The notes: a model not told the origin generated them from the sequence alone. Counted from the stretch's first letter, positions 9,022 through 17,768 are shown. The stretch: DNA of 64,000 nt from Clostridiales bacterium (GCA_003150355.1 QAMJ01000023.1:1-64000), one strand, 5' to 3'. Numbers and translations: made by a program.

Positions 9022-9107
9022 ACCGGCGTTCACGCAAACACGTTTACAGGCATAGATAGATACAAATACTTGGCGTGAGCCGAAAACAGAAAGGGGTAAA
9101 GTTAAAA

Positions 9108-10040
9108 GTGAGTACGGATAACGAATACAGTACAACTTCGACCGTAAAGAATAAAAAGCGTATGCCGACATGGCTGGTCATTCTGCTGATCCTTGTTCTT
9201 TTTGCCGGCGGCGTGCTCACCGGGCTGAAGCTTGCGACGATCAACGAGCCTACCGGACTTTGGGCGCGGATGTTTCCCGAGGCTGTCGAGCCGACCATGA
9301 CCGCAGTACCGACGGCAACGCAGAAGCCGAGCGAGTCCGCGAAGCCCGCGGCGGCTGCGAAGCCATCGGCAAAGCCCACAGAGAGCACAAAGCCGACGGC
9401 GAGTGCTAAGCCCGAGGAGAGCACGGCACCCGCGGAAAGTGCAAAACCGGAAGCGAGTACAAAACCGGAGGAATCCGCGAAACCCGAGACGAGCGCCGCA
9501 CCGGCAGAAGCGGCGCCGGAGCCGTCCGCACCCGCAGCGCCTGAATACATAGAGCCGGAGACCGCCGTCGATGCCGCGCTCAAGCATGCGAAGGTCAGTG
9601 AAAAGGACGCGGATGTATATAAGGCACGCATTGAGGAGCTCAGAGGAACGAGCGTTTACATCATCGGCTTCACCGCGGGGGACGCGGATTACGAATATGA
9701 GATCAATGCCTTGACCGGCAAGGTCGAGGGCTGGGAGCGTCTGCGCAGCGGAGCTGCCGAGGACACAGTGGAAGCCGCTTCTGCGTCGGAGAACAGCGTC
9801 ACAAGCAGCGCGGCAGGCTCCAATCTGCCGGAGCTTATAGATGTGCAGGCCGCGAAGCTTACTGCCTACAGCCACGCGGGCATAGCAGAAAAGGACGCGC
9901 AGAGCGTCAAGTCCGCGCTCAGGCTTGACGGACTCAAGCTTGTCTATGAGATAGAGTTCACAGCGGACAAATATGCTTACGACTACACGGTCGATGCGGT
10001 AAGCGGAGATATAGTAAGCAGCGCGAAAAACGCAAAATAA
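9108..10040 (+). CDS. Membrane-anchored PepSY-domain protein with Lys-Pro-Ala-Ser linker
   Basis: A GTG at 9108 with AAAGGGG about 11 nt upstream is the likeliest start; an in-frame GTG at 9075 would add 11 residues. A short cytoplasmic basic head is followed by one membrane helix (about residues 20-40). Next comes an 80-residue extracytoplasmic linker built from KPSAK/KPEES/KPTAS-like units. Two PepSY-type modules follow (about 155-215 and 240-305), each ending in a DYTVDAVSGDI-like strand. PepSY domains are thought to inhibit or regulate proteases in the envelope. The target is unknown. Confidence 0.82.
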   Translation: MSTDNEYSTTSTVKNKKRMPTWLVILLILVLFAGGVLTGLKLATINEPTGLWARMFPEAVEPTMTAVPTATQKPSESAKPAAAAKPSAKPTESTKPTASAKPEESTAPAESAKPEASTKPEESAKPETSAAPAEAAPEPSAPAAPEYIEPETAVDAALKHAKVSEKDADVYKARIEELRGTSVYIIGFTAGDADYEYEINALTGKVEGWERLRSGAAEDTVEAASASENSVTSSAAGSNLPELIDVQAAKLTAYSHAGIAEKDAQSVKSALRLDGLKLVYEIEFTADKYAYDYTVDAVSGDIVSSAKNAK

Positions 10041-10052
10041 GAAGGAATGACC

Positions 10053-10084
10053 AAGGGCTGCGGCGTTGTGCCGCAGCCCTTTTA
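10053..10084. terminator. Bidirectional intrinsic terminator
   Basis: The stem AAGGGCTGCGGC / GCCGCAGCCCTTT with a five-base loop and T/A tracts on both sides lies between the convergent PepSY gene and the minus-strand Cys-rich gene. Confidence 0.85.
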
Positions 10085-10113
10085 ATACCTTATCATGCCT
10101 TATGCGCACAGCC

Positions 10114-10908
10114 TTATTTCATGCTGCGGTAGTCCTCGCAGTTGCAGATGCTGTCGGGCGGGAAGAACTCCTCGACCGGGAAGCGGATGCGGCTGAAGAG
10201 CGTGCAGGGATCATCCTCGGTGATCGTGCCGGGGCACTCCTTATCGGGCAGGCAGTAGTCATAGGCGGGAATGAGCAGCTGTGTGTCGCGCTCAAGCCTG
10301 ATGATGCTGAACTGGCCGATCGTCGCAAACCAGCGGCGGGCGGTGTCGGTAAGGACAAGGCTCTCGTCGAAGGCCGCGGTAATCGCTGCGGGGATGCTGC
10401 GCTGCTCAAGCTCAGTCGGCAGCAGGCACTCAGAATCGCAGATCTTGCAGTGCAGGCAGATAGGATCGACGGAATTGACCACGGCGATGGGCAGCTCGTC
10501 GACCGTGGAGAGCGGCAGCGCGCTGTCTGAGGAATAGGACTTCACGCTTGCGATGCTGCCGAAAAGCATGACCCTCTTATCGAACACGCACAGACCTGTG
10601 CAGGTCTGGCCTCCGGGGAAGGTCTCGCCGGTGACGCGGTAGAAATACGTGCAGTCGACGGTGAAATAACCGCGGTTAAAGCCGACCGGTTCAACGCTTA
10701 CATCTACATAGAGCAGCTCTGCACGCTTGGGGCGGATGCTGAGCGCGTTTTCTATGTAGGACTGGGAGCTCACGGTGGGGTAGACACGCAGATCATCCAC
10801 ACAGTCCTTGTCTCGGCAGCTGTCGAATATCTTTCTGGTATTGACGCATACGGCTTCTCGAATGCTTGCCGAGTTCTCAACGGGCCCCGGCACTACTCTG
10901 TCGGCCAT
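10114..10908 (-). CDS. Conserved Cys-rich protein of Clostridia, function unknown
   Basis: The 264-residue protein has no signal peptide or membrane segment and about sixteen cysteines, several in clusters (LHCKICDSEC near the middle, CNCEDY at the end). The start MADRVVPGP with an upstream AGGAGG box is clear. I recognise the pattern as a conserved clostridial hypothetical family (IREAVCVNTRKIFDSC, CVDDLRVYPTV) but know no tested function. Cys richness and a possible mother-cell-type promoter at 10951-10974 would fit a spore surface or disulfide-linked protein; that is inference. Confidence 0.75.
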   Translation of the reverse strand: MADRVVPGPVENSASIREAVCVNTRKIFDSCRDKDCVDDLRVYPTVSSQSYIENALSIRPKRAELLYVDVSVEPVGFNRGYFTVDCTYFYRVTGETFPGGQTCTGLCVFDKRVMLFGSIASVKSYSSDSALPLSTVDELPIAVVNSVDPICLHCKICDSECLLPTELEQRSIPAAITAAFDESLVLTDTARRWFATIGQFSIIRLERDTQLLIPAYDYCLPDKECPGTITEDDPCTLFSRIRFPVEEFFPPDSICNCEDYRSMK

Positions 10909-10950
10909 AGATATACCTCCTGTTGTCTGGATTGAAGAACACTTCAGTAC

Positions 10951-10974
10951 AGTCTATGCGCAAGTTCCGCATAT
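10951..10974 (-). promoter_or_regulatory. Possible sigma-E/sigma-K-like promoter for the Cys-rich gene
   Basis: Read on the minus strand, CATAGACT (10951-10958) differs by one base from the sigma-E -10 consensus CATACANT. An ATAT element lies 12 bp further upstream. No good sigma-A pair precedes this gene. Short motifs occur by chance, so the call is weak. Confidence 0.3.
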
Positions 10975-10988
10975 GTGTAAAAAAGCTC

Positions 10989-11018
10989 TTGAAAAAGCAT
11001 GGACGGAAAGTATATAAT
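10989..11018 (+). promoter_or_regulatory. Sigma-A type promoter for the DUF4364 gene and asnA
   Basis: TTGAAA (10989-10994) and TATAAT (11013-11018) are separated by 18 bp, 33 nt before the DUF4364 start. Confidence 0.7.
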
Positions 11019-11050
11019 GTCCTATAAAGCAATCATGGAAGGAGACGGTT

Positions 11051-11569
11051 ATGGCACGTCTTGGATTCATACATGAAAAGCTGGATATTAAGATCCTGAT
11101 CCTCTTTATCCTGCGCCGCCTGCCCGGAGAGGTCGAGCCGGAAACGCTGTGCGAGCTGTGCCAGTGCGACGGCGGGATAGACTACTTCGACTATTCCGAC
11201 TGCCTTTCAGACCTTATAGAGACGGGGCACATAAAGGAAACGCCGACGGGGTACACGATCACCGATAAGGGCGCGAAGAATGCGGAGGCCGTCGAGAGCA
11301 GTCTGCCGTACTCTGTGCGCATGAAGGCGCTCAAGCTGCTGGCTCCCGTTGAGGAGAGACTGCGCCGCGCGGCGATGATAACAGCGCGCCACGAGGTCGG
11401 CGAGAACGGCTGTATGGTAGAGCTTGCGATGTCCGACGGCAAGGGTGAGATAATTCATCTGCACCTGCTGTGCGGCGATGAAGAGCAGGCAAAGCTCATG
11501 GAGAAGAACTTCCGCCTCAACGCGGAGAACCTGTATCAGGAGATCGCTGAAATGCTCAGCAAGAAATAA
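11051..11569 (+). CDS. DUF4364 family winged-helix protein
   Basis: The 172-residue cytoplasmic protein matches the DUF4364 family, common in Clostridia. The N-terminal 80 residues look like a winged helix (KILILFILRRLP, then YFDYSDCLSDLIETGHI and a wing with YTITDKGAKNAEAV). The C-terminal half is an alpha/beta extension. A DNA-binding or regulatory role is likely from the fold but the target is unknown. AAGGAG lies 8 nt before the ATG. It lies 33 nt upstream of asnA and is probably co-transcribed. Confidence 0.85.
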   Translation: MARLGFIHEKLDIKILILFILRRLPGEVEPETLCELCQCDGGIDYFDYSDCLSDLIETGHIKETPTGYTITDKGAKNAEAVESSLPYSVRMKALKLLAPVEERLRRAAMITARHEVGENGCMVELAMSDGKGEIIHLHLLCGDEEQAKLMEKNFRLNAENLYQEIAEMLSKK

Positions 11570-11602
11570 AACATCCGCAAAATGCGGGGAACTGGAGCCG
11601 CT

Positions 11603-12616
11603 ATGTCAACGTACATACCCGAAAATTACAAGAGCCTGCTTACGATATATGATACGCAGAAAGCGATAAGCCTGCTCAAGCGCCTTTTTGAGGAGAACCT
11701 CGGCGCGAAGCTTAACCTGTATCGCGTTTCCGCGCCGCTGTTCGTCGATGAAAAGTCCGGTCTGAACGACGACCTCAACGGCTATGAGCGCCCGGTATCG
11801 TTCGATATCCTGCGCACGGAGACAAAGGCGCAGGTCGTGCAGTCGCTGGCGAAGTGGAAGCGCCTTGCGCTCAAGCGCTACGGCTTCTTCCCCGGCAAGG
11901 GACTGTATACGGACATGAACGCCGTCCGCCGCGATGAGGACGAGCTTGACAATCTGCACTCGGTCTATGTCGACCAGTGGGACTGGGAAAAAGTTATCCT
12001 CCCGGAGAACCGCACGAGGGACTATCTCAAGCTCACGGTCATGGACATCGTCGCCGCGATATGCGACACGCAGGACACGATGCGGGCGATATATCCGCAG
12101 CTGACTGTCATGCCGAAGCTCGAGCGCCGCGTCAGCTTTATAGACGCGCAGGAGCTTGAGGACATGTATCCCGGACTTACGCCGAAGCAGCGCGAGAATG
12201 CCTATGTGAAAGAGCACAAGACCGCTTTCATCATGGGCATCGGCGGGAAACTCAAGTCCGGCAAGCCGCATGACGGGCGTGCTCCCGACTATGACGACTG
12301 GTCGCTCAACGGGGATATCATGTTCTGGGACGATGTGCTTGACTGTGCGATGGAGGTCTCCTCCATGGGCATCCGCGTCGACCCTGCCGCGCTTGACAGA
12401 CAGCTTACGGCCTCCGGCTGCGATAACCGGCGCGAGCTGCCGTATCACAAGGCGCTGCTCGCTGGGGAGCTTCCGCTGACGATCGGCGGCGGCATTGGAC
12501 AGTCGCGGCTTTCGATGCTCCTGCTCGGCAAGGCGCACATAGGCGAGGTACAGGCTTCGATATGGGACGCGGAAACCGTCGAAAAGTGCGAGAAAGCGGG
12601 CGTCGTCCTGCTGTGA
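11603..12616 (+). CDS. asnA: Aspartate--ammonia ligase (asparagine synthetase A)
   Basis: AsnA makes asparagine from aspartate, ammonia and ATP. It is a class II aminoacyl-tRNA-synthetase-like enzyme. The ATG at 11603 with GGAG upstream gives 337 residues, the normal length. Visible family segments are the APLFVDEKSGLNDDLNG start, ALKRYGFFPGKGLYTDMNA, SVYVDQWDWEKV and the C-terminal GGGIGQSRLSMLLLGKAHIGEVQ (class II motif 3). It uses free ammonia rather than glutamine, as is common in gut anaerobes. No T-box was recognised upstream. Confidence 0.96.
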   Translation: MSTYIPENYKSLLTIYDTQKAISLLKRLFEENLGAKLNLYRVSAPLFVDEKSGLNDDLNGYERPVSFDILRTETKAQVVQSLAKWKRLALKRYGFFPGKGLYTDMNAVRRDEDELDNLHSVYVDQWDWEKVILPENRTRDYLKLTVMDIVAAICDTQDTMRAIYPQLTVMPKLERRVSFIDAQELEDMYPGLTPKQRENAYVKEHKTAFIMGIGGKLKSGKPHDGRAPDYDDWSLNGDIMFWDDVLDCAMEVSSMGIRVDPAALDRQLTASGCDNRRELPYHKALLAGELPLTIGGGIGQSRLSMLLLGKAHIGEVQASIWDAETVEKCEKAGVVLL

Positions 12617-12686
12617 CGGAAGTGCGGTGCGCGGTTTGTTTATAGTTTTTTAATAAACTATGCGGAACATAGCCAAAATAAGGACG

Positions 12687-12726
12687 TCAAATAGATGCAG
12701 GCGGAAATAGACCTGCATCTATTTGA
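12687..12726. terminator. Hairpin with 15-bp perfect arms after asnA
   Basis: TCAAATAGATGCAGG (12687-12701) pairs perfectly with 12712-12726 across a 10-nt loop. The T run after it is poor (TTTC), so it may end asnA transcripts weakly or stabilise their 3' end. Confidence 0.6.
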
Positions 12727-12750
12727 TTTCATAAATGTACGGAGGAAAAA

Positions 12751-13206
12751 ATGAAAAAACTGTTTGCTGTTATTGCGGTGCTCGCCGTTATGCTTTCTTT
12801 CGCGGGCTGCGGCGGCACAAAGTATGAGGTCAGTGACTACGATACGGCGGCGACGAACGATCTGGTACAGCTGTTCATAAAGCAGCGCACCGTGACCGAC
12901 GAGACCGAAGAAGTGACGCTGACGATTGAAAACCTCACTGACAAGGATTATACCTACGACGCGGGTCAGCGGCTCGAAATATGGCAGGACGGGCACTGGT
13001 GCGTGATCCCGGACAAGCAGGACTTTGTTACCATGCAGCTGTTCACGCTGCCGGGCAACGCGACCGACGAGGTGACGTTCAGCTTTGTCAACCACTATGA
13101 CAAGCTCGGCGACGGCAGATACCGCATCGTTATGAACTTCTCCAGCATGGACGGCAGCACGGCGATCGCCGCGGCTGAGTTCGGCATAGGCAGAGCCGAA
13201 AAGTAA
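12751..13206 (+). CDS. Small lipoprotein with an Ig-like beta-sandwich domain
   Basis: The 151-residue protein has a lipoprotein signal peptide with the lipobox SFAGC (Cys20). The mature part resembles bacterial Ig-like domains seen next to clostridial envelope genes: a VTLTIENLTDKDYTYD strand pair, an aromatic LEIWQDGHWCVIP segment, and a closing GDGRYRIVMNF strand. It would be anchored on the outer face of the membrane. GGAGG lies 6-8 nt before the ATG. No ligand can be assigned. Confidence 0.75.
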   Translation: MKKLFAVIAVLAVMLSFAGCGGTKYEVSDYDTAATNDLVQLFIKQRTVTDETEEVTLTIENLTDKDYTYDAGQRLEIWQDGHWCVIPDKQDFVTMQLFTLPGNATDEVTFSFVNHYDKLGDGRYRIVMNFSSMDGSTAIAAAEFGIGRAEK

Positions 13207-13222
13207 AAGCAGATCGATTAAA

Positions 13223-13246
13223 AATGCCGCCCGGCTGGGCGGCATT
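13223..13246. terminator. Bidirectional terminator
   Basis: AATGCCGCCC / GGGCGGCATT with a 4-nt loop sits between the lipoprotein gene and the convergent DUF4830 gene, whose stop is 3 nt away. Confidence 0.75.
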
Positions 13247-13248
13247 AC

Positions 13249-13713
13249 TTATTTCTGAGGCTGTGCGTTGCGCTTGAGCCCGTGCATGAAGCCGTTGACG
13301 GCGGTGGTGTGTATGTCACCGGCGATGACTTCGTTTTCCTGAACGTAGATGGTGATGATGACGGTACCGTCGGAGTCAGCGTAATTTGTAAGCTGATAGC
13401 TATATTGGCTGCACCGCTCGCCGAGGTGATTGGAGAGGTCATATCCCTGCGCCTGCTGCATCCGGTTATACTGCGCCATTATCCCCTCAAGCTTATCAGG
13501 GACAACGACAGTTCTGAACTCCTCGGTGCTTCTGTCGATTTCCCAGCCGAGGGAGTTGAGGAAGGCTTCGCGCCCGTCGAGCGTGGAAAGGTCAAATTCC
13601 GTGCCGGGGGCAAACACCGCACGCAGGACTATCAGCAGCAGTATGAGGACACCCAAGCCCAAGACCAGAATGAGGGCTTTTTTCTTAGTAAAGCCTGAGC
13701 ACTTTTGCGTCAT
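13249..13713 (-). CDS. DUF4830 domain membrane-anchored protein
   Basis: The start was placed at the ATG on 13713 because GGAG lies 7 nt upstream of it; a longer in-frame ORF to 13848 lacks such a site. The 154-residue product has a basic head, one membrane helix (about 13-33) and an extracellular DUF4830 domain. The domain has FLNSLGWEIDRSTEEFRTV, PDKLEGIMAQYNRMQQAQGYDL and a terminal NGFMHGLKR. Function unknown. Confidence 0.78.
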   Translation of the reverse strand: MTQKCSGFTKKKALILVLGLGVLILLLIVLRAVFAPGTEFDLSTLDGREAFLNSLGWEIDRSTEEFRTVVVPDKLEGIMAQYNRMQQAQGYDLSNHLGERCSQYSYQLTNYADSDGTVIITIYVQENEVIAGDIHTTAVNGFMHGLKRNAQPQK

Positions 13714-13843
13714 AGCGTATCTCCATTCTGCCGCTTGCAAAGTCAGCACCGGAGGGAACGGATCTCCATAAGCGGCAGATGGAGACAACAGAGTGTGCTG
13801 CGGCGGCAGACACACATAGATGCGACTGCCCTGAGATAAGCTA

Positions 13844-13872
13844 TTCAAATTTGCACTCAGGTATGCTATAAT
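13844..13872 (+). promoter_or_regulatory. Sigma-A type promoter for the RsuA-family gene
   Basis: TTCAAA (13844-13849) and TATAAT (13867-13872) are spaced by 17 bp, 40 nt before the start. Confidence 0.65.
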
Positions 13873-13911
13873 AAGCGGGCAAAAATCTTCGACACAGCGG
13901 AGGGATGGCCG

Positions 13912-14637
13912 ATGGCGGTGAAAAGACTTGACAGACTGCTGTCAGAGCTGGGCGTTGCGACCAGAAGCGAGCTGCGGCAGATGATAAAGAGCGGACGCGT
14001 CACGGTCGACGGTGCTGCTGCGGTGCGGCCTGACATGAAGATAGAGGAGCAGGGGCACAGCATATGCGTGGACGGCGCCGAGCTGTGCACGAACCGGCTG
14101 CGGTATTTTATGATGGACAAGCCCGAGGGCGTGCTGAGCGCCACGGAGGATAAGCGGCAGGAAACTGTGCTGGACATTCTGCCGCCGGATATCCGCCGCA
14201 TCGGTCTGTTCCCGGTCGGACGGCTCGACAAGGACACGAGCGGCCTGCTGCTGCTCACAAACGACGGCGATTTTGCCCACCGGGTGATCTCACCGAAGTC
14301 GGGAATCGAGAAGCTCTATTACGCCGAGGTGGACGGAACTCCGGACGAGGCCGACGTAAAGGCGTTCGAGGACGGGATAGTCCTCGGTGACGGGACAAAG
14401 TGCCTGCCGGCAAAGCTCGTGCCGCTGGGCGGGAACCGCTGCCATGTTATCGTCATGGAGGGGAAGTACCATCAGGTGAAGCGCATGCTCGCCTCGAGAG
14501 GAAAGCCTGTTGTGAAGCTGCGCCGGCTTGCCGTCGGCGCTCTGGAGCTTGACCCCACGCTTGCTCCGGGAGAGGCAAAGGAGCTTGGAGGCGGAGACAT
14601 AGCCAAGGTGTTGGGCAGTTTTGTTCTGGACAATTAG
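13912..14637 (+). CDS. rsuA: Pseudouridine synthase, RsuA family (16S rRNA)
   Basis: The 241-residue enzyme has an N-terminal S4 RNA-binding domain (RLDRLLSELGVATRSE, residues 5-50) and a pseudouridine synthase domain. The catalytic loop is GRLDKDTSG with Asp106, and the KYHQVKRMLASRGKPV motif lies near residue 185. By family it should modify 16S rRNA U516, though the RsuA/RluB/RluE group is hard to separate by eye. A GGAGGG box precedes the ATG. The gene stands alone. Confidence 0.9.
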   Translation: MAVKRLDRLLSELGVATRSELRQMIKSGRVTVDGAAAVRPDMKIEEQGHSICVDGAELCTNRLRYFMMDKPEGVLSATEDKRQETVLDILPPDIRRIGLFPVGRLDKDTSGLLLLTNDGDFAHRVISPKSGIEKLYYAEVDGTPDEADVKAFEDGIVLGDGTKCLPAKLVPLGGNRCHVIVMEGKYHQVKRMLASRGKPVVKLRRLAVGALELDPTLAPGEAKELGGGDIAKVLGSFVLDN

Positions 14638-14724
14638 TTTAATAAAAGCCTTGAAAATCAAGCCGTTTTTGACTGTTAAGAACATTGAACGAAAAAAGTT
14701 CACAAAAAAATGCGAGAATTTATA

Positions 14725-14753
14725 TTGAAAATTACATAAAACGGAGTTATTAT
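14725..14753 (+). promoter_or_regulatory. Sigma-A type promoter for the PucR-type regulator
   Basis: TTGAAA (14725-14730) and TATTAT (14748-14753) lie 17 bp apart. The start codon chosen for the regulator is about 235 nt further on, which implies a long untranslated leader. Confidence 0.65.
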
Positions 14754-14995
14754 GTAGTAAGAAAATCGGCGGGGTATGGTAAATTGACCATTGACCAAAG
14801 CTCATGTGCGGCAAAGTGCCGAACATGGCTGGCAAACCCGGCAAAAACAGTCCGGCGCGGGGGAGAAGTGCCGGGGTATACGGCGTTCCGTCAGCTTTAT
14901 TTGACGGAGTGGCAGCGTGCATACCGATCCGAAAGAGCCGCGGACGGATCGGACAGACGGCACGGCTGCTCATGGCGGCAGAAGAGGGAGGAAAT
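14754..14995 (+). ncRNA. Long structured 5' leader of the PucR-type regulator (candidate cis-regulatory RNA)
   Basis: About 240 nt separate the promoter from the ribosome binding site. Several stems can be drawn: TCCGTCA / TGACGGA (14887-14893 with 14902-14908), CCGATCCG / CGGATCGG (14924-14931 with 14945-14952), and GC-rich pairings around 14815-14880. It matches no riboswitch class that I recognise. An in-frame ATG at 14804 exists but lacks a ribosome binding site, so a coding extension is possible but less likely. Confidence 0.4.
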
Positions 14996-16090
14996 ATGTC
15001 CAGCAGAATTTTTCAGAATGTGATCATTCAATTGAAGGATGCCGTTGACAGAACGATAGGCGTCGTTGACGAGCAGGGGTTTGTAGTCGCGTGCAGCGAG
15101 CTTGCCATGATAGGCTCAAGACTGGACGACTTTCATCTCTACGAGTTCGACGGGACCGAGCACCCCATTTCTACCGGAACAAGAACTTACTGCGCCCTCT
15201 CTTCGCCCGGCGCAAAGTTTGACTATGCGGCATTCACCGAAGGCAGCGACTCTCTGAGCCGTACTATATGCTCCATTTCTGCGGTAGCCTTCAACGAGGC
15301 GAAGAACAATTATGAAGAGAAGCACAACAAGGCTGCTTTCATAAAGAACATCATCTCTGATAATATCCTGCCGGGTGATGTCTACGTCCGCGCAAAGGAG
15401 CTGCACTTCGTTACCGATGAGCCGCGTGTTGTACTGCTGGTGCGCCAGACGGAAAATTCCGACGTTGCCGCGGTGGAGCTTATACAGCGCCTCTTCCCGG
15501 ATAAACAGAAGGACTTTGTGCTGAACATCAACGAGACGGACATTGTCCTCGTCAAGGCTCTGCCGAACACCAACTGCCCCGAGGAGATACTCAAGGCTGC
15601 GCACACCATCGAAAATTCCCTTGCGGAGGAGATGGGCATAAAGTGCGTCATCGGCATCAGCACGAACGCGCGCCATCTGCGCGAGCTTGCCGACAGATAC
15701 AAGGAGGCACAGGTCGCCATTGAGGTCGGCCGCGTGTTTGAAAGCGAAAAGACAATAATCAACTATGAAACTCTCGGCTTGGGGCGCATAATCTATCAGC
15801 TGCCTACCACCCTGTGCGAGATGTTCCTGAACGAAGTATTCAAGAAAAATCCCATAGAGACCTTGGACGAGGATACTCTGGAGACTATCAACAAATTCTT
15901 TGAAAATAACCTCAACGTCTCCGAAACCTCGCGTAAGCTGTATGTCCACCGCAACACGCTGGTGTACAGGCTTGAAAAGATCAAGAAAATCACGGGCCTT
16001 GATCTGCGCGAGTTCGACCATGCTATCGTCTTTAAGGTCGCTATGATGGTTAAAATGTACCTCGATTCCCTTAACAACAGCAAGTTCTGA
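14996..16090 (+). CDS. PucR/CdaR-type transcriptional regulator
   Basis: The ATG at 14996 follows GGGAGGAAAT and gives 364 residues. The N-terminal part (about 1-130) resembles a sugar-diacid-recognition/sensor domain (VVDEQGFVVACSELAMIGSR). The middle is a GGDEF-like CdaR region. The C-terminal PucR helix-turn-helix is clear, with FENNLNVSETSRKLYVHRNTL-type residues and YRLEKIKKITGLDLREFDH. Its placement directly before ftsEX recurs in Clostridia by my recollection. Ligand unknown. Confidence 0.82.
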   Translation: MSSRIFQNVIIQLKDAVDRTIGVVDEQGFVVACSELAMIGSRLDDFHLYEFDGTEHPISTGTRTYCALSSPGAKFDYAAFTEGSDSLSRTICSISAVAFNEAKNNYEEKHNKAAFIKNIISDNILPGDVYVRAKELHFVTDEPRVVLLVRQTENSDVAAVELIQRLFPDKQKDFVLNINETDIVLVKALPNTNCPEEILKAAHTIENSLAEEMGIKCVIGISTNARHLRELADRYKEAQVAIEVGRVFESEKTIINYETLGLGRIIYQLPTTLCEMFLNEVFKKNPIETLDEDTLETINKFFENNLNVSETSRKLYVHRNTLVYRLEKIKKITGLDLREFDHAIVFKVAMMVKMYLDSLNNSKF

Positions 16091-16174
16091 GGTGCAATAG
16101 ATCGTAAGCGCTGCCGGTGCGGCAGGCTCAATGCACACTGGCAGGAAACAAAAGCTTTGGAGGTCAATTGACTT

Positions 16175-16867
16175 ATGGTTCAAATGAACAATGTGAGGAA
16201 GGTCTACGAGAGCAGCAACACTGTTGCGCTCGACGGAGTCAGCCTCACCATTAACGACGGCGAGTTCGTCTTCCTTGTCGGCCCGTCCGGTTCGGGAAAG
16301 ACCACGATAATGAAGCTCATCACCGGTGAGGTACGCCCGACGTCCGGTCAGATAATCGTAAACGATTTTGACATGGGGACGATAAAGCGCCGTAAGCTGC
16401 CGAAAGTCCGCAGGACGCTCGGCGTCATATTCCAGGATTACAGGCTTATCGAAAACATGAACGTGTACGATAACGTCGCATTTGCGATGCGCGTTGTCGG
16501 CGCGGCAAACTCCGAGATCAAGAAGCGTGTGCCGTACATATTGGAGCTTGTCGGGCTCGAGGGCAGAGGCAAGCGTATGCCGAATGAGCTCTCCGGCGGC
16601 GAGCAGCAGCGTGTCGCCATCGCAAGGGCGCTCGTCAACAGCCCGCGCATGATCGTCGCGGATGAGCCTACCGGCAATCTCGATCCCGTGCGCAGCCTGG
16701 AGCTTATGCTTCTGTTCGAAAAGATAAACGAGATGGGCACTACCGTTATGGTCGTGACCCATGAGAAGGAACTGGTCAACGCTTTTTCCAAGCGCGTCAT
16801 CACTATCGACGGCGGCAACCTGATCAGTGACGGAATGGATGGGTATTACAGTTATGAGATTGAGTAG
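16175..16867 (+). CDS. ftsE: Cell division ATP-binding protein FtsE
   Basis: FtsE is the ATPase of the FtsEX complex, which works with FtsZ and controls peptidoglycan hydrolases. The 230 residues hold Walker A GPSGSGKTT (about 38-46), the Q-loop in FQDYRL, the signature LSGGEQQRVAIARAL, and Walker B MIVADEPTGNLD. A normal length and adjacent ftsX make the call firm. It overlaps ftsX by 14 nt. Confidence 0.97.
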   Translation: MVQMNNVRKVYESSNTVALDGVSLTINDGEFVFLVGPSGSGKTTIMKLITGEVRPTSGQIIVNDFDMGTIKRRKLPKVRRTLGVIFQDYRLIENMNVYDNVAFAMRVVGAANSEIKKRVPYILELVGLEGRGKRMPNELSGGEQQRVAIARALVNSPRMIVADEPTGNLDPVRSLELMLLFEKINEMGTTVMVVTHEKELVNAFSKRVITIDGGNLISDGMDGYYSYEIE

Positions 16868-17741
16868 GTGCGGCTATCTTATCCGCGAGGGCTTCAGAAG
16901 CATTACGACCCATGGTTTCATGTCCTTCGCGTCGGTCACGATCATCATGGCGTGCCTTGTTATCATGGGCAGCGTATCCCTGCTGTCCGTCAACATTGAC
17001 GCTTTGATAAAAGACCTTGAAAACCAGAACGAGATCGTCGCTTTCGTTGACGAGAAGATCTCGGATGAGGATCAGGCAAAAGCGCTCCAGAGCAGCATTG
17101 AGGCGCTGGACAATATTTCGTCCGTCGAGTTTGTCTCAAGACAGGCTGCTATGGACAACTTTATGAACAAGTACGACGAGAACTTCCGCGAGGGCATCGA
17201 TGAGTCTGTGTTCCGCCACAGGTTCGTTATCCACCTGACGGATATCGCGCTCATGTCACAGACGAAAGCGGCGCTCGAGGCGGTCGACGGAATCGCCAAG
17301 GTCAACGCGCATCTTGAGTACGCAAAGACCTTTGTCACGATCCGCAATGTCGTCAGCGTTATCTCGCTTGTGCTGATAGCGATACTTGTCTTCGTCTCGA
17401 TATTCATCATGTCGAACACGATAAAGCTTGCTACCTTTGGCCGGCGCGACGAGATCGCGATAATGAAGATGGTCGGCGCGACGAACAGTTTTATCAGGCT
17501 GCCGTTTGTGGTCGAGGGTCTTGTACTCGGTATCCTCGGCGGCGGGCTGGCTTTCCTCGCTGAGTGGGGGCTTTATAACCTCGTCACCGGAAAGCTCGTC
17601 GCATCTGTTACCGAGAGCTTCATAACCTTCGTGCCCTTCCACAGTGTGGCGCTCGAGGTGTTCATCGTATACATGGCTGTCGGAATTTTGGTCGGCGCGT
17701 TCGGCGGCGTGAACGCTATCAGGAACTATTTGAAAGTTTGA
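16854..17741 (+). CDS. ftsX: Cell division membrane protein FtsX
   Basis: The start is the ATG at 16854 (MRLSRCGYLIREGFRS), within the end of ftsE. The 295-residue protein has the FtsX layout: TM1 at about 25-47, an extracellular domain (about 50-160) that contacts the hydrolase, then three TMs at about 170-195, 215-240 and 265-290. The conserved ATFGRRDEIAIMKMVGATNSFIR loop follows TM2. The two following M23 proteins are its expected extracellular partners. Confidence 0.96.
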   Translation: MRLSRCGYLIREGFRSITTHGFMSFASVTIIMACLVIMGSVSLLSVNIDALIKDLENQNEIVAFVDEKISDEDQAKALQSSIEALDNISSVEFVSRQAAMDNFMNKYDENFREGIDESVFRHRFVIHLTDIALMSQTKAALEAVDGIAKVNAHLEYAKTFVTIRNVVSVISLVLIAILVFVSIFIMSNTIKLATFGRRDEIAIMKMVGATNSFIRLPFVVEGLVLGILGGGLAFLAEWGLYNLVTGKLVASVTESFITFVPFHSVALEVFIVYMAVGILVGAFGGVNAIRNYLKV

Positions 17742-17768
17742 ACGTTCCCTTGGAATAAGGAGCTACTA

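Noticed and set aside
15116..16762. Minus-strand reading frame (548 codons) across the PucR-type gene and ftsE
   Set aside because: It spans two certain genes on the other strand and shows no motifs.
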